A stretch of DNA of 64,000 nucleotides, taken from Clavibacter sp. B3I6. Its GTDB lineage: Bacteria; Actinomycetota; Actinomycetes; Actinomycetales; Microbacteriaceae. The translations under genes were made by a program, and so were the position numbers. The notes under the pieces are model-generated. The model searched no databases. It worked only from the letters and a program-made list of their open reading frames with translations, and had not been told where the DNA came from. Below are positions 18,574 through 27,064 of this stretch, one piece after another (within the stretch, counting starts at the first letter, position 1; each line of letters begins with the position of its first letter). Location: assembly GCF_030816895.1 (NCBI RefSeq), contig NZ_JAUSYL010000001.1, positions 2,108,001 through 2,172,000 on the forward strand, read 5' to 3'.

Positions 18574-19723
18574 CATCACCCCCGGCTCCGAAGCCACCGT
18601 CCGCGAGATCACGCAGCAGCCGGACGTGTGGCGCGAGGCCTCCGCCCGCGTCGCCGACGCCCGGCAGGACCTCGACGCCTTCCTCGCGCCGCTGCTGGCG
18701 CAACCCGATCTGCGCATCGTGCTCACGGGCGCGGGCACGTCCGCGTTCGTGGGGGAGATCGCCGCCCCGGCGCTGAGCCGCCGACTCGGACGCCGCGTCG
18801 AGGCCGTCGCCACGACCGACATCGTCTCGAACCCCCGCGAGTACCTCGCGGAGGACGTGCCCACCCTGCTCGTGTCCTTCGCCCGCTCGGGCAACAGCCC
18901 CGAGAGCAGCGCGGCCACGCGCCTCGCGGACGAGGTGCTCTCCGACGTGAGCCACCTCGTCATCACGTGCGACGAGACCGGCCTCCTGTCGCGGGACCAC
19001 CGCGACCGCCCGGGCTCCCGCGTGGTGCTCATGCCGACGCGCGCCAACGACGAGGGCTTCGCGATGACGTCGAGCTTCACGTCGATGCTCCTGTCCTGCC
19101 TGCTGATCCTCGGGGGCCCGGACGACGCCGCCGTCGAGGCCCTCCGCGCGGCCGCGACGCACGTCATCGAGGAACGGCGCGACGACATCGCCGCCCTGGT
19201 CGCGACCGGGTGCACGCGCGTCGTCTATCTCGGCAGCGGGCCGCTCGCCGGCCTCGCCCGGGAGTCCGCGCTCAAGCTCCTCGAGCTGACGGCGGGGCGC
19301 GTCGTCACGTACCACGACTCCGCGCTGGGGTTCCGGCACGGGCCGAAGGCGGTCCTCGACGACGCGACGCTCGTGGTCGTCTACGTCTCCTCGGATCCGC
19401 ACACGCGGCGCTACGACCTCGACATCCTGGCCGAGCTGCGCTCGACGCTGCCCGCGGAGCGCGTCGTCGCGATCTCCTCCGAGCCGCTCCCGGACGACGC
19501 CCCGCGCGCGTGGGTGCTGCCCGGCGTGGCCGGGCAGGAGGACGCCCTCCTCGCCGTCGCCTACGTCGTCGTCGCGCAGCTCCTGGGGCTGTCCTCCTCG
19601 CTCGCGCTCGGCGCGACGCCGGACAACCCGTTCCCCGACGGCACGGTCAACCGCGTGGTGCAGGGCGTGCGAATCCACCCGCTCGATGCGGGCGTCGCGG
19701 CCCTCGCCGAGGCGCGCAGCTGA
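18566..19723 (+). CDS. agaS: SIS-domain sugar isomerase/deaminase, AgaS-like
   Basis: A 385-residue protein with two SIS (phosphosugar-binding) domains. The first has GAGTSAFVGE near residue 52 and FARSGNSPESSA near 109. The second has YLGSGPLAGLARESALKLLE near 217 and a His of the HGPKAVL loop near 254. Length and order match AgaS, the galactosamine-6-phosphate deaminase/isomerase that gives tagatose-6-phosphate and ammonia. It overlaps gatZ and is followed after two bases by a sugar kinase, so the three form one operon. A GlcN-6-P activity cannot be excluded. Confidence 0.85.
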   Translation: MPDITPGSEATVREITQQPDVWREASARVADARQDLDAFLAPLLAQPDLRIVLTGAGTSAFVGEIAAPALSRRLGRRVEAVATTDIVSNPREYLAEDVPTLLVSFARSGNSPESSAATRLADEVLSDVSHLVITCDETGLLSRDHRDRPGSRVVLMPTRANDEGFAMTSSFTSMLLSCLLILGGPDDAAVEALRAAATHVIEERRDDIAALVATGCTRVVYLGSGPLAGLARESALKLLELTAGRVVTYHDSALGFRHGPKAVLDDATLVVVYVSSDPHTRRYDLDILAELRSTLPAERVVAISSEPLPDDAPRAWVLPGVAGQEDALLAVAYVVVAQLLGLSSSLALGATPDNPFPDGTVNRVVQGVRIHPLDAGVAALAEARS

Positions 19724-19725
19724 CC

Positions 19726-20715
19726 GTGGCCCTGTTCCTGGGCGTCGACGGTGGCGGATCCAAGACCGAGTTCGTGCTCGTGGACGGGGACGGGCGCGTG
19801 CGCGCCCGGGTGCGGGGCGGGAGCTCCTACTACTTCGGCGAGGGACTCGACCTGGTCCGACGCGTCCTCGCCGACGGCGTGGCGCGCGTCACGGCGGAGG
19901 CGGGGATCGAGGCGACGGACATCGACCGGGCGTTCTTCGGCCTCCCCGGCTACGGGGAGGTCAGCGCGGACGTCGCGGCGCTCGACGCGCTCCCCCGCGA
20001 GGTGCTCGGGCACGCGCGCAGCACCTCGGACAACGACATGGTGTGCGGCTGGGCGGGCTCGCTCGCGGCCGCGGACGGCATCAACGTCATCAGCGGCACC
20101 GGATCCATGACCTACGGCCGCCGTCGCGGCCGCGGGCACCGGGTCGGCGGCTGGAGCGAGCTGTTCGGCGACGAGGGCTCCGGCTACTGGGTGGGGATCC
20201 GCGGGCTCAACGCCTTCACGCGCATGAGCGACGGCCGGCTGCCGCGCGGCCCCCTGCACGAGCTGATGCGGACGCGCACCGGCGTCGGCGCCGACCTCGA
20301 CCTCATCGACGTGGTCATGAACGACTGGAAGGGCCGCCGGGCGGACATCGCCGCGCTCTCCACCACGGTCGTCGCGGCCGCCGGCCAGGGCGACGCGGTG
20401 GCCGAGCGGATCCTCGCGGACGCCTGCCGTGAGCTCGTCGAGCTCGTGCGGGCGACACGCACGCACCTCGGCTTCGCGGACGACGAGGTCGTCCCCGTCT
20501 CGTGCTCGGGCGGCATGTTCGACGCCGAGCCCCTCAGGCACGGCTTCCGCGAGATGCTCGCCGCCGAGCCGACGCCCACCGACCTGCGCCGGCCGGTGCT
20601 CGGCCCCGGCGTCGGCGCCGCGCTCTACGCGGCGACCATCGCGGGCACGCCGTTGAGCGCGGCGGCCGTGGACGCGCTCCGCGCGGACGCCGTGACCGCA
20701 CCGCCGACGCCGTGA
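19726..20715 (+). CDS. BadF/BadG/BcrA/BcrD-type ATPase, probable amino-sugar kinase
   Basis: A 329-residue actin-fold kinase. Phosphate-1 loop FLGVDGGGSKTEFVLVDGDG is at residues 4-23. A second glycine-rich loop ISGTGSM lies near 122, followed by GGWSELFGDEGSGYW and the adenosine loop CSGGMFD near 261. These are the motifs of N-acetylglucosamine-kinase-like proteins. In context it should phosphorylate GalNAc, GalN or GlcNAc after ABC uptake, since ABC importers do not phosphorylate. The start is a GTG two bases after the agaS stop. Confidence 0.85.
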   Translation: MALFLGVDGGGSKTEFVLVDGDGRVRARVRGGSSYYFGEGLDLVRRVLADGVARVTAEAGIEATDIDRAFFGLPGYGEVSADVAALDALPREVLGHARSTSDNDMVCGWAGSLAAADGINVISGTGSMTYGRRRGRGHRVGGWSELFGDEGSGYWVGIRGLNAFTRMSDGRLPRGPLHELMRTRTGVGADLDLIDVVMNDWKGRRADIAALSTTVVAAAGQGDAVAERILADACRELVELVRATRTHLGFADDEVVPVSCSGGMFDAEPLRHGFREMLAAEPTPTDLRRPVLGPGVGAALYAATIAGTPLSAAAVDALRADAVTAPPTP

Positions 20716-20761
20716 TCGCGACCGGCGCCCCGGCGCGGGCCCGGGGCCGGGCGCGGGGGGA

Positions 20762-21550
20762 TCACCCCGCGACGATGACCTCGACGCCGGCCGCGTCGAG
20801 CGCCCGCTGCATGTCGGCCTCGACCGGGAGGTCCGTCACGAGCACGTCGACGACCTCGAGCGGGGCGATCCGCGCGAACGTGGAGCGGGCGAGCTTCGTG
20901 CTGTCCGCCACCACGACGACGCGCTTCGCCACCGCGGCGAACTGGCGGCTGACGTCCGCCTCCCCCTCGTGCAGGGTCGTGGCCCCGAAGCGGGCGGTGA
21001 GGCCGTCCACCCCGAGCACGGCCACGTCGAGCGCCATGTCGGCCAGCGAGCTGGTGACCATCGGCCCGACCAGCTCGTACGACTGGCGGCGGGAGACCCC
21101 GCCCGTGACCACGATCTTGACGTGAGCCCGCACCGACAGCTCGTACGCGATGTTCAGCGCGTTGGTGACGATGGTCAGGCCGAAGTCCCGGTCCGGGCGC
21201 ACGAAGCGCTCCAGTCGACCGAGCTCGCGCGCGACCTCGCTGGTGGTGGTGCCGCCGTTCAGGCCCACGGAGTCGCTCACGGCGATCAGGCCCGCGGTGG
21301 CCTTCGCGATCGCCACCTTCGCCTCCGCCTGGCGCGCGATCTTGTACTGCAGGGGCAGCTCGTAGCCGCTGCCGAGGGCGGCGGCTCCGCCGTGCGTGCG
21401 GGTCACGAGGCGCTGCGCCGCCAGCGTCGAGAGGTCCCGACGCGCGGTCGCCGCGGAGATCCCGAGCGCCTCCCCGATCTCCGCGATGCTCATGTTGCCG
21501 CGATCGCTCACGAGCTCGAGCAGTCGGTTGAGCCTCTGCTGCTGTGTCAC
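20762..21550 (-). CDS. DeoR-family transcriptional regulator, second copy
   Basis: A 262-residue DeoR/GlpR-type regulator. The winged helix-turn-helix (about residues 5-58, SIAEIGEALGISAATARRDL) is followed by a sensor domain with NGGTTT near 99 and VLGVDGL near 178. It starts with GTG. It is convergent with the kinase gene and divergent from the ROK-nagA pair, which it probably controls. The 143-base divergent gap contains ATGTGAGCGAACATGA (21603-21618), whose ATGT/ACAT ends could be a DeoR half-site pair. It resembles, but is not a recent duplicate of, the regulator at 16169. Confidence 0.88.
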   Translation of the reverse strand: MTQQQRLNRLLELVSDRGNMSIAEIGEALGISAATARRDLSTLAAQRLVTRTHGGAAALGSGYELPLQYKIARQAEAKVAIAKATAGLIAVSDSVGLNGGTTTSEVARELGRLERFVRPDRDFGLTIVTNALNIAYELSVRAHVKIVVTGGVSRRQSYELVGPMVTSSLADMALDVAVLGVDGLTARFGATTLHEGEADVSRQFAAVAKRVVVVADSTKLARSTFARIAPLEVVDVLVTDLPVEADMQRALDAAGVEVIVAG

Positions 21551-21693
21551 TGGTCTCCCTGGTGGTCGCGTGACCTCGATCCTAGGGTCCGCGCATCGAT
21601 CGGATGTGAGCGAACATGACGCGCGCGCGGGACTTCGATCATCATCCGCCGCCTACCATGCTCGAAGGCCCACGTGGGCCGCGAGAGGACCGC

Positions 21694-22641
21694 ATGGACC
21701 CGACCCGATCAGCACCGCCCCGCCCGACGAGGGTGCTCGGGATCGACGTGGGCGGCACGACCGTCAAGGCCCGGCTCCTGGACGTGGGGACCGCGCGGCG
21801 GGCTCCCGGCGACGCCGCTCCCGCGTGGGAGCGGCGCATCCCGACGCCGGCCGACGACCCGAGCGCGCGCCGAACGGTGGAGGCGCTCGTCGCCCTGGTC
21901 GACGAGGCGCGCGGCCTCGGCGACGTGTCCGCCGTGGGGCTCGTCGTCCCCGGCGTCGTCGACGACGCGGCCGGCGTGTGCGTCGCCTCGATGTCGCTCG
22001 GCTGGCGGGACGTCCCCCTGCGCGACCTGCTGGAGCGGGCCGCCGGGGCGCCCGTCGCGTTCGGCCAGGACGTCCGGGCGGGCGCGCTCGCCGAGGCCGC
22101 CACGGGGGCCGGTGCCGGACGCCCGGGCGGGCTCGCCTTCGTCCCGGTGGGCACGGGCCTGGCGTCGGCGTTCGTCGCCGACGGGGAGGCGCTCGTGTCC
22201 GGCGGCTGGGCGGGTGAGATCGGGCAGGTCGTGCTGACGGGCCCCGCGCACCTCGCGGGCCTGCGGGTGGAGGACGTCGCCTCGGCGGGCGGTCTCGCGC
22301 GCCGCCTCGGCGTGCCGCACGCGCTCGCCGCCACCCGGCTCGTCCGCTCGGGGGATCCGGACGCGGTCGCCGCATGGCGGGACCTCGTCGCGGTGCTGGC
22401 CGACGCGCTCACCGGCATCGCCGCCGTGGCCGCACCCGAGACGCTCGTCGTGGGCGGCGGCCTCGCCCGCGCGGGCGACCTCCTGTTCGCCCCGCTCGCC
22501 GCGGCGCTGGACGTCCGCCTGGCGCACTCCCGGCGCCCCCTCCTCGCGCCCGCCCGGCACGGGGACGGCGCGGCCATGGTCGGCGCCGCGCTGCTCGCGG
22601 AGGACGTCCTCGCCGCCGGCGGGGTCGAGGCGCGCGCGTGA
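21694..22641 (+). CDS. ROK-family protein (sugar kinase type)
   Basis: A 315-residue ROK protein without an N-terminal DNA-binding domain. The phosphate loop LGIDVGGTTVKARLL is at about residues 15-29. The catalytic Asp is expected in FGQDVRAGALAEA near 126-138. The ATP loop is VPVGTGLASAFVADG and the adenosine region LVVGGGLARAGD. The usual zinc-binding CxCGxxGC motif is absent: the corresponding stretch reads GWAGEIGQVVL. This is seen in glucokinase-like but not NagC-type members. The start at 21694 follows GAGAGGA. It overlaps nagA by four bases and may phosphorylate GlcNAc or a related hexose. Confidence 0.83.
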   Translation: MDPTRSAPPRPTRVLGIDVGGTTVKARLLDVGTARRAPGDAAPAWERRIPTPADDPSARRTVEALVALVDEARGLGDVSAVGLVVPGVVDDAAGVCVASMSLGWRDVPLRDLLERAAGAPVAFGQDVRAGALAEAATGAGAGRPGGLAFVPVGTGLASAFVADGEALVSGGWAGEIGQVVLTGPAHLAGLRVEDVASAGGLARRLGVPHALAATRLVRSGDPDAVAAWRDLVAVLADALTGIAAVAAPETLVVGGGLARAGDLLFAPLAAALDVRLAHSRRPLLAPARHGDGAAMVGAALLAEDVLAAGGVEARA

Positions 22642-23771
22642 CCGCCCTGCTGCGGGCGGACCGGCTCGTCACGGCGTCCGGCGACCAGGGCGAGGCCTGG
22701 CTGGTCGTCGACGGCGGCCGCGTCGTGCGGACGGGATCCGCCGACGCGCCGCCCGCCGACCTGGAGCGCCTCCCCGTCGAGCGGATCGCGGGCACCGTCG
22801 TCCCCGGTTTCGTCGACCAGCACGTGCACGGCGCCCTCGGCCGGGACTTCGGCTCGGCCGACGGGGAGGGCGCGCGGGAGATCGCCGCCCATCACCACCG
22901 CTCCGGCTCGACGCGCCTGGTGGCCTCGATCGCCACCGCCGCGATCCCCGACATGGCGCGCGCCCTCCGCACGCTCGCGCCGCTCGTCGCGGACGGCACC
23001 CTCGCGGGGCTCCACCTCGAGGGGCCGTGGCTCTCCCCCGCCCGGAGGGGCGCCCACCGGAGCTCCCTCCTGTGCGCGCCCACCGCGTCCGACGTGGAGG
23101 TGCTGCGAGACGCGGGGGGCGACGCCCTGTGCATGGTCACGCTCGCGCCCGAGCTCGACGGGGCCGAGGAGGCGATCGCCGTGCTCGTCGCGGGCGGCGT
23201 CACGGTGGCCCTCGGGCACTCCGACTGCACGGCCGCCGAGGCGCACGCGGCCGTCGACGCCGGAGCGCGGGTGGCCACGCACGTGTTCAACGGCATGCGC
23301 CCGCTGCACCACCGCGAGCCGGGGCTCGCCGGAGCCGCGCTCGCGGACGACCGCGTGGCCGTGGAGCTCATCCTCGACGGGCAGCACGTGGCCCGGGACG
23401 CCGCCGAGATCGTGCGCCGGTCGGCCGCCGGCCGGCTGGTGCTCGTGAGCGACGCCATGGCGGCGACCGGATGGAGCGACGGCGCGTACGAGATCGCCGG
23501 CTCGGCGGTCGTGGTCGCGGACGGCGTGGCACGGCTCGCCGACGGCACCTCGCTCGCGGGCAGCACCGGGACGGTCGCAGAGGGGTTCGCGCGGCTGGTC
23601 CGCGAGCACGGCGTGCCGCTGCCGGAGGCGGTGACCGCCTCGTCCGCCGCCTCCGCGAGGGCGCTCGGCCTCCCCGGGGTCGGGCTCGGCGCGGGCGACC
23701 GGGCCGACCTCGTCGTGCTCGACGACGACCACCGCGTGACCCGGGTGATGCGCGCCGGCGCCTGGCTCTGA
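22638..23771 (+). CDS. nagA: N-acetylglucosamine/galactosamine-6-phosphate deacetylase
   Basis: A 377-residue metal-dependent amidohydrolase. The HVHG motif lies near residue 58. The metal-binding Glu is in LHLEGPWLSPARRGAH (near 129), and the His residues are in ALGHSDC and ATHVFNGM. The catalytic Asp is in LVSDAMAATG. It removes acetate from GlcNAc-6-P or GalNAc-6-P, feeding AgaS. The start is a GTG overlapping the ROK stop (GTGA). It faces the importer operon across a strong terminator. Confidence 0.92.
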   Translation: MTALLRADRLVTASGDQGEAWLVVDGGRVVRTGSADAPPADLERLPVERIAGTVVPGFVDQHVHGALGRDFGSADGEGAREIAAHHHRSGSTRLVASIATAAIPDMARALRTLAPLVADGTLAGLHLEGPWLSPARRGAHRSSLLCAPTASDVEVLRDAGGDALCMVTLAPELDGAEEAIAVLVAGGVTVALGHSDCTAAEAHAAVDAGARVATHVFNGMRPLHHREPGLAGAALADDRVAVELILDGQHVARDAAEIVRRSAAGRLVLVSDAMAATGWSDGAYEIAGSAVVVADGVARLADGTSLAGSTGTVAEGFARLVREHGVPLPEAVTASSAASARALGLPGVGLGAGDRADLVVLDDDHRVTRVMRAGAWL

Positions 23772-23773
23772 TC

Positions 23774-23801
23774 CCCGCCCGCCCGACCCCGGGCGGGCGG
23801 G
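23774..23801. terminator. bidirectional terminator between nagA and the convergent permease
   Basis: A 12-base perfect stem (CCCGCCCGCCCG with CGGGCGGGCGGG) closes a four-base loop. It sits in the 34-base gap between convergent genes and could end transcription from both sides. Confidence 0.7.
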
Positions 23802-23805
23802 ACCG

Positions 23806-24723
23806 CTAGCCCTTCAGGCCCGAGAAGGTCATCGTGGCGACGAACTGCTTCTGCGCGACGAGGAAGAACAGGATCAGCGGCAGCGTCGCGATCACGTTGC
23901 CCGCCATGAGGAGGCTCCAGTCGGTGCGCCGCGTGCCCTGGAAGTTCGTCAGCCCCAGCTGCAGCGTGAACGCCTGGTCGTCGTTGATGGCGATCAGCGG
24001 CCACACCAGGTCGTTCCACGAGCCCAGCAGGGTGAAGATCGCGAGCGTCGCCAGGGCGGGCCGCGCCAGCGGGAGGACGATGCGGAAGAACACCTGCATG
24101 CGGGTGCAGCCGTCGATCATGCCCGCCTCCTCGAGCTCGGCGGGCAGCGAGAGGAAGAACTGGCGCATCAGGAAGATGCCGAACGCGGAGGCCAGCCACG
24201 GCACGATCGCGGCGCCCAGGCTGTCGATGAGGCCGACCCGCGCGAACAGCACGTAGGTCGGGATCATGAGCAGCTGCGTGGGGATCATGATCGTCGCGAG
24301 CACCATGAGGAAGCCGGCGTCGCGGCCGGGGAACCGCAGGCGGGCGAACCCGTACCCGGCCAGCGAGCAGAGCACGAGGTGCGAGGCGATGGCGGCCACC
24401 GACACGATGACCGTGTTCAGCAGCCAGTGCAGGATGTCCGACTCGGCGAACAGCCGCGCGTAGCCGTCGCCGGTGACCGACGAGGGGAGGAAGGCCGGCG
24501 GGAAGCGGTTGATCTCGCTCGCCGGCGTCACGGACGTGAGGAACATCTCCGCGAACGGGACGAGGAAGAGCACCGCGACCGGCACGAGGAGCAGGTGCCA
24601 GCCGCTGAACGGCAGGCCGCGCCGGGTGCGGCGGGCAGGGCGAGGCGCGCGGGAGGGCGGTCCGACGACCGCTGCGGCGGTCTCGAGGGGGCGGTGCGGC
24701 AGCCCCGGGGCGTCGACGCTCAT
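23806..24723 (-). CDS. carbohydrate ABC transporter permease, MalG type
   Basis: A 305-residue permease with about six helices and the EAA loop EEAGMIDGCTRMQVFFRIVL. The ATG overlaps the previous permease stop (ATGA at 24720). It is the last gene of a four-gene operon: GH4 glycosidase, binding protein, permease, permease. Confidence 0.9.
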   Translation of the reverse strand: MSVDAPGLPHRPLETAAAVVGPPSRAPRPARRTRRGLPFSGWHLLLVPVAVLFLVPFAEMFLTSVTPASEINRFPPAFLPSSVTGDGYARLFAESDILHWLLNTVIVSVAAIASHLVLCSLAGYGFARLRFPGRDAGFLMVLATIMIPTQLLMIPTYVLFARVGLIDSLGAAIVPWLASAFGIFLMRQFFLSLPAELEEAGMIDGCTRMQVFFRIVLPLARPALATLAIFTLLGSWNDLVWPLIAINDDQAFTLQLGLTNFQGTRRTDWSLLMAGNVIATLPLILFFLVAQKQFVATMTFSGLKG

Positions 24724-25691
24724 CGCGTCGTCTCCTCGCGCGCCGCGGCACGGCGCTGCTGGACCGCGATCGACACGGTGGCGATGATCGTGACGAAGAA
24801 CAGCCCGTAGGCGATGGCCGAGCCGTAGCCGAAGTCGAGCTCGCGGAACGCCGTCTGCCAGAGGTGGTAGACGATGGTCTCGGTCGCGTTCAGCGGACCG
24901 CCCCGGGTCGTCGTGTAGACGAGGTCGAAGAGCTGCACGGCCTGGAGCGTCATGTAGATCGCGACGAACGTCGTGACCGGCGCGAGCTGCGGCCACACGA
25001 CGCGCCAGAAGATCTGCCAGGAGCCCGCGCCGTCGATGCGGGCGGCCTCGAGCACGTCGCCGGGCACGTCCTGCAGCGCCGCGAGGTAGATGACCGTGGT
25101 GAAGGCGGCCTGCCCCCACAGCGACATGATCGTGATGACGACCATCGACTGGGCGGGGTCCTCGAGCCACCCCTGCTGCGGCAGGTGGAGCACGCGCAGC
25201 ACGTTGTTCATCAGGCCGAACTGCGGGTTGAAGAGGTACGTCGTGAGGATGCCGGTCGCGGCCGCGGAGGCCACGAACGGCACGAAGATCGCGGTGCGGT
25301 AGAGGCCGATGAACCGGATGCGGCGGTTGAGCGCCACCGCCAGGGACAGCCCCAGCAGCACGACCGACGGCACGAACAGCATCGTGTAGAGGACCGTGTG
25401 CAGCACGGCCCCGCCGAGCTCGGCATCGCCGACGAGCCGGACGTAGTTGTCGACGCCCACGAACTCCGCCTCGCTGAACCCGTCCCACTCCTGCAGGGAC
25501 AGCACGAACGCCCAGACGGCCGGGAAGATCGACAGCCCGAGCACGATCACGAGCGCCGGACCGACGAACGCCCAGCCCTCGAGCGCCCCGCCGGTCCGGC
25601 GCCGGCGGCCGGCGCCGGCGGCGCGGCGCGGGGACGCGCTCCCGCCGCCGTCCGGGGCCGCGGCGCGGGCGGGCGCCGAGGTGGTCGTCAT
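24720..25691 (-). CDS. carbohydrate ABC transporter permease, MalF type
   Basis: A 323-residue permease. After a disordered Ala/Arg-rich N-terminus of about 37 residues come six helices and the EAA loop EAARIDGAGSWQIFWRVVWP. It overlaps the binding-protein gene by four bases (ATGA at 25688). It is the partner of the permease at 23806. Confidence 0.9.
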   Translation of the reverse strand: MTTTSAPARAAAPDGGGSASPRRAAGAGRRRRTGGALEGWAFVGPALVIVLGLSIFPAVWAFVLSLQEWDGFSEAEFVGVDNYVRLVGDAELGGAVLHTVLYTMLFVPSVVLLGLSLAVALNRRIRFIGLYRTAIFVPFVASAAATGILTTYLFNPQFGLMNNVLRVLHLPQQGWLEDPAQSMVVITIMSLWGQAAFTTVIYLAALQDVPGDVLEAARIDGAGSWQIFWRVVWPQLAPVTTFVAIYMTLQAVQLFDLVYTTTRGGPLNATETIVYHLWQTAFRELDFGYGSAIAYGLFFVTIIATVSIAVQQRRAAAREETTR

Positions 25692-27028
25692 TCGTCGGCC
25701 AGCGCGGCGTCGGCCGTGTCGGCGGCGCGGGAGAGCGCGTCGGCCGGATCCCCCTGGCCCTGCAGCACGGCGGAGACGGCCTCGCCCACGGCCGCCGAGA
25801 CGTCCACGTAGCCGGGGACCGTCGGCCGGGCGTGCACCGCGTTGGCGGCGTTCGCCTCCATCACGTCGAGGCCCGGGAGCTCGGCCGCCTTGGCTTGGAA
25901 CTCGGGGGTGTCGGCCTCGCTCGAGCGCAGCGGCAGGTTGCCGTACGCGACGTTGAAGCGGAGGTCCTGCTCGGCCGAGGTGAGCCACCGGGCGAACTCG
26001 TACGACCAGTGGGCCCGGTTCGCGTCCTGGTGGTCGAACAGCGCCCAGATGTCCGGGCCGGAGACGGTCTGGTGGTCCCCGTCCGTGCCGGGCAGCACGG
26101 TCACGCCGTACTGCGTGCCCGCCAGCTTGAGGTCGTTCAGCTGCCAGGGCCCGGACGTGATCATGCCGATGCGGTCGCTCGCGAAGAGCTGGCCGGACTT
26201 CGTGTCCGTCTGATCGAGGTAGACGCTCTCGTCGTCGACGGCCATGCCCTGCAGCATCGTGAGCGCGTCGACGCCGGCCTCGCCGTCGAACTCCGACTCG
26301 GTGCCGTCCTCGCTGAGGATCTCGCCGCCGCGCTGCCACAGGTGCGGCCACAGCTGCCAGGTGCTCTCCTCGCTGCCGGACACCGAGTACGCGTAGCCGT
26401 ACGTGCTGCTCGCGGGGTCGGTCAGCTCGGCTGCGGCGGCGCGGAAGTCCTCCCAGGTCCAGTCGGGCGTGGGGTACGCGACGCCCGCGTCGTCGAAGAC
26501 CGTCCTGTTGTAGAGGAGGCTGATGTTGTCCACGACCGCCGGGAAGCCGATCGTCCGGTCGCCCGTGGGCTGCACCGTGCGGCGAGCGGCCTCCGGGAAC
26601 TCGTCCCACGCGACGGCCGGGTCCGCCACCTGGTCGCTGATGTCGAGGGTGCGCTTCGAGCCCTCGAGCTGGCTCGCCCAGGATCCGAACGCGTAGGAGA
26701 TGTCGGGGTAGGTGCCGCCGGCGAAGGACGCGGAGAGCTTCTGCAGCAGGTCCTCGGTCGACGACGCCCCGGGCGACAGCTCCAGCGTGACGTTCGGGTG
26801 CTGGTCCATGAACTCCTGCGCGAGGTCGTCGAGCAGCTGACCGGCCGCGTCGTCCTGACCGGTCCACATCGTGATCTCCACGGGGGCGGACGTGTCGAGC
26901 TCGGAGGACCCGGACGAGCCGGCGCAGCCGGAGAGGGCGCCGGCCGCCGTGACGGCGGCGAGCCCGAGGGCGAGGGCGCGCCGCAGGTGCACGCGGGGGC
27001 GGGGGCGGTGCGAGGGAGAGGACATCAT
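25688..27028 (-). CDS. sugar ABC transporter substrate-binding lipoprotein
   Basis: A 446-residue family-1 solute-binding protein with an Arg-rich N-terminus and a lipobox with Cys at 35 (ALSGC). The mature part opens with PVEITMWTGQDD. The start is one of two adjacent ATG codons (27028 or 27025). It lies 36 bases after the GH4 gene in the same operon, so the ligand is probably an alpha-galactoside or a galactosylated amino sugar. Confidence 0.9.
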   Translation of the reverse strand: MMSSPSHRPRPRVHLRRALALGLAAVTAAGALSGCAGSSGSSELDTSAPVEITMWTGQDDAAGQLLDDLAQEFMDQHPNVTLELSPGASSTEDLLQKLSASFAGGTYPDISYAFGSWASQLEGSKRTLDISDQVADPAVAWDEFPEAARRTVQPTGDRTIGFPAVVDNISLLYNRTVFDDAGVAYPTPDWTWEDFRAAAAELTDPASSTYGYAYSVSGSEESTWQLWPHLWQRGGEILSEDGTESEFDGEAGVDALTMLQGMAVDDESVYLDQTDTKSGQLFASDRIGMITSGPWQLNDLKLAGTQYGVTVLPGTDGDHQTVSGPDIWALFDHQDANRAHWSYEFARWLTSAEQDLRFNVAYGNLPLRSSEADTPEFQAKAAELPGLDVMEANAANAVHARPTVPGYVDVSAAVGEAVSAVLQGQGDPADALSRAADTADAALADE

Positions 27029-27064
27029 CGTGCTCCGATCGGTGGGGGTGCGGTTCGGTCGTCG

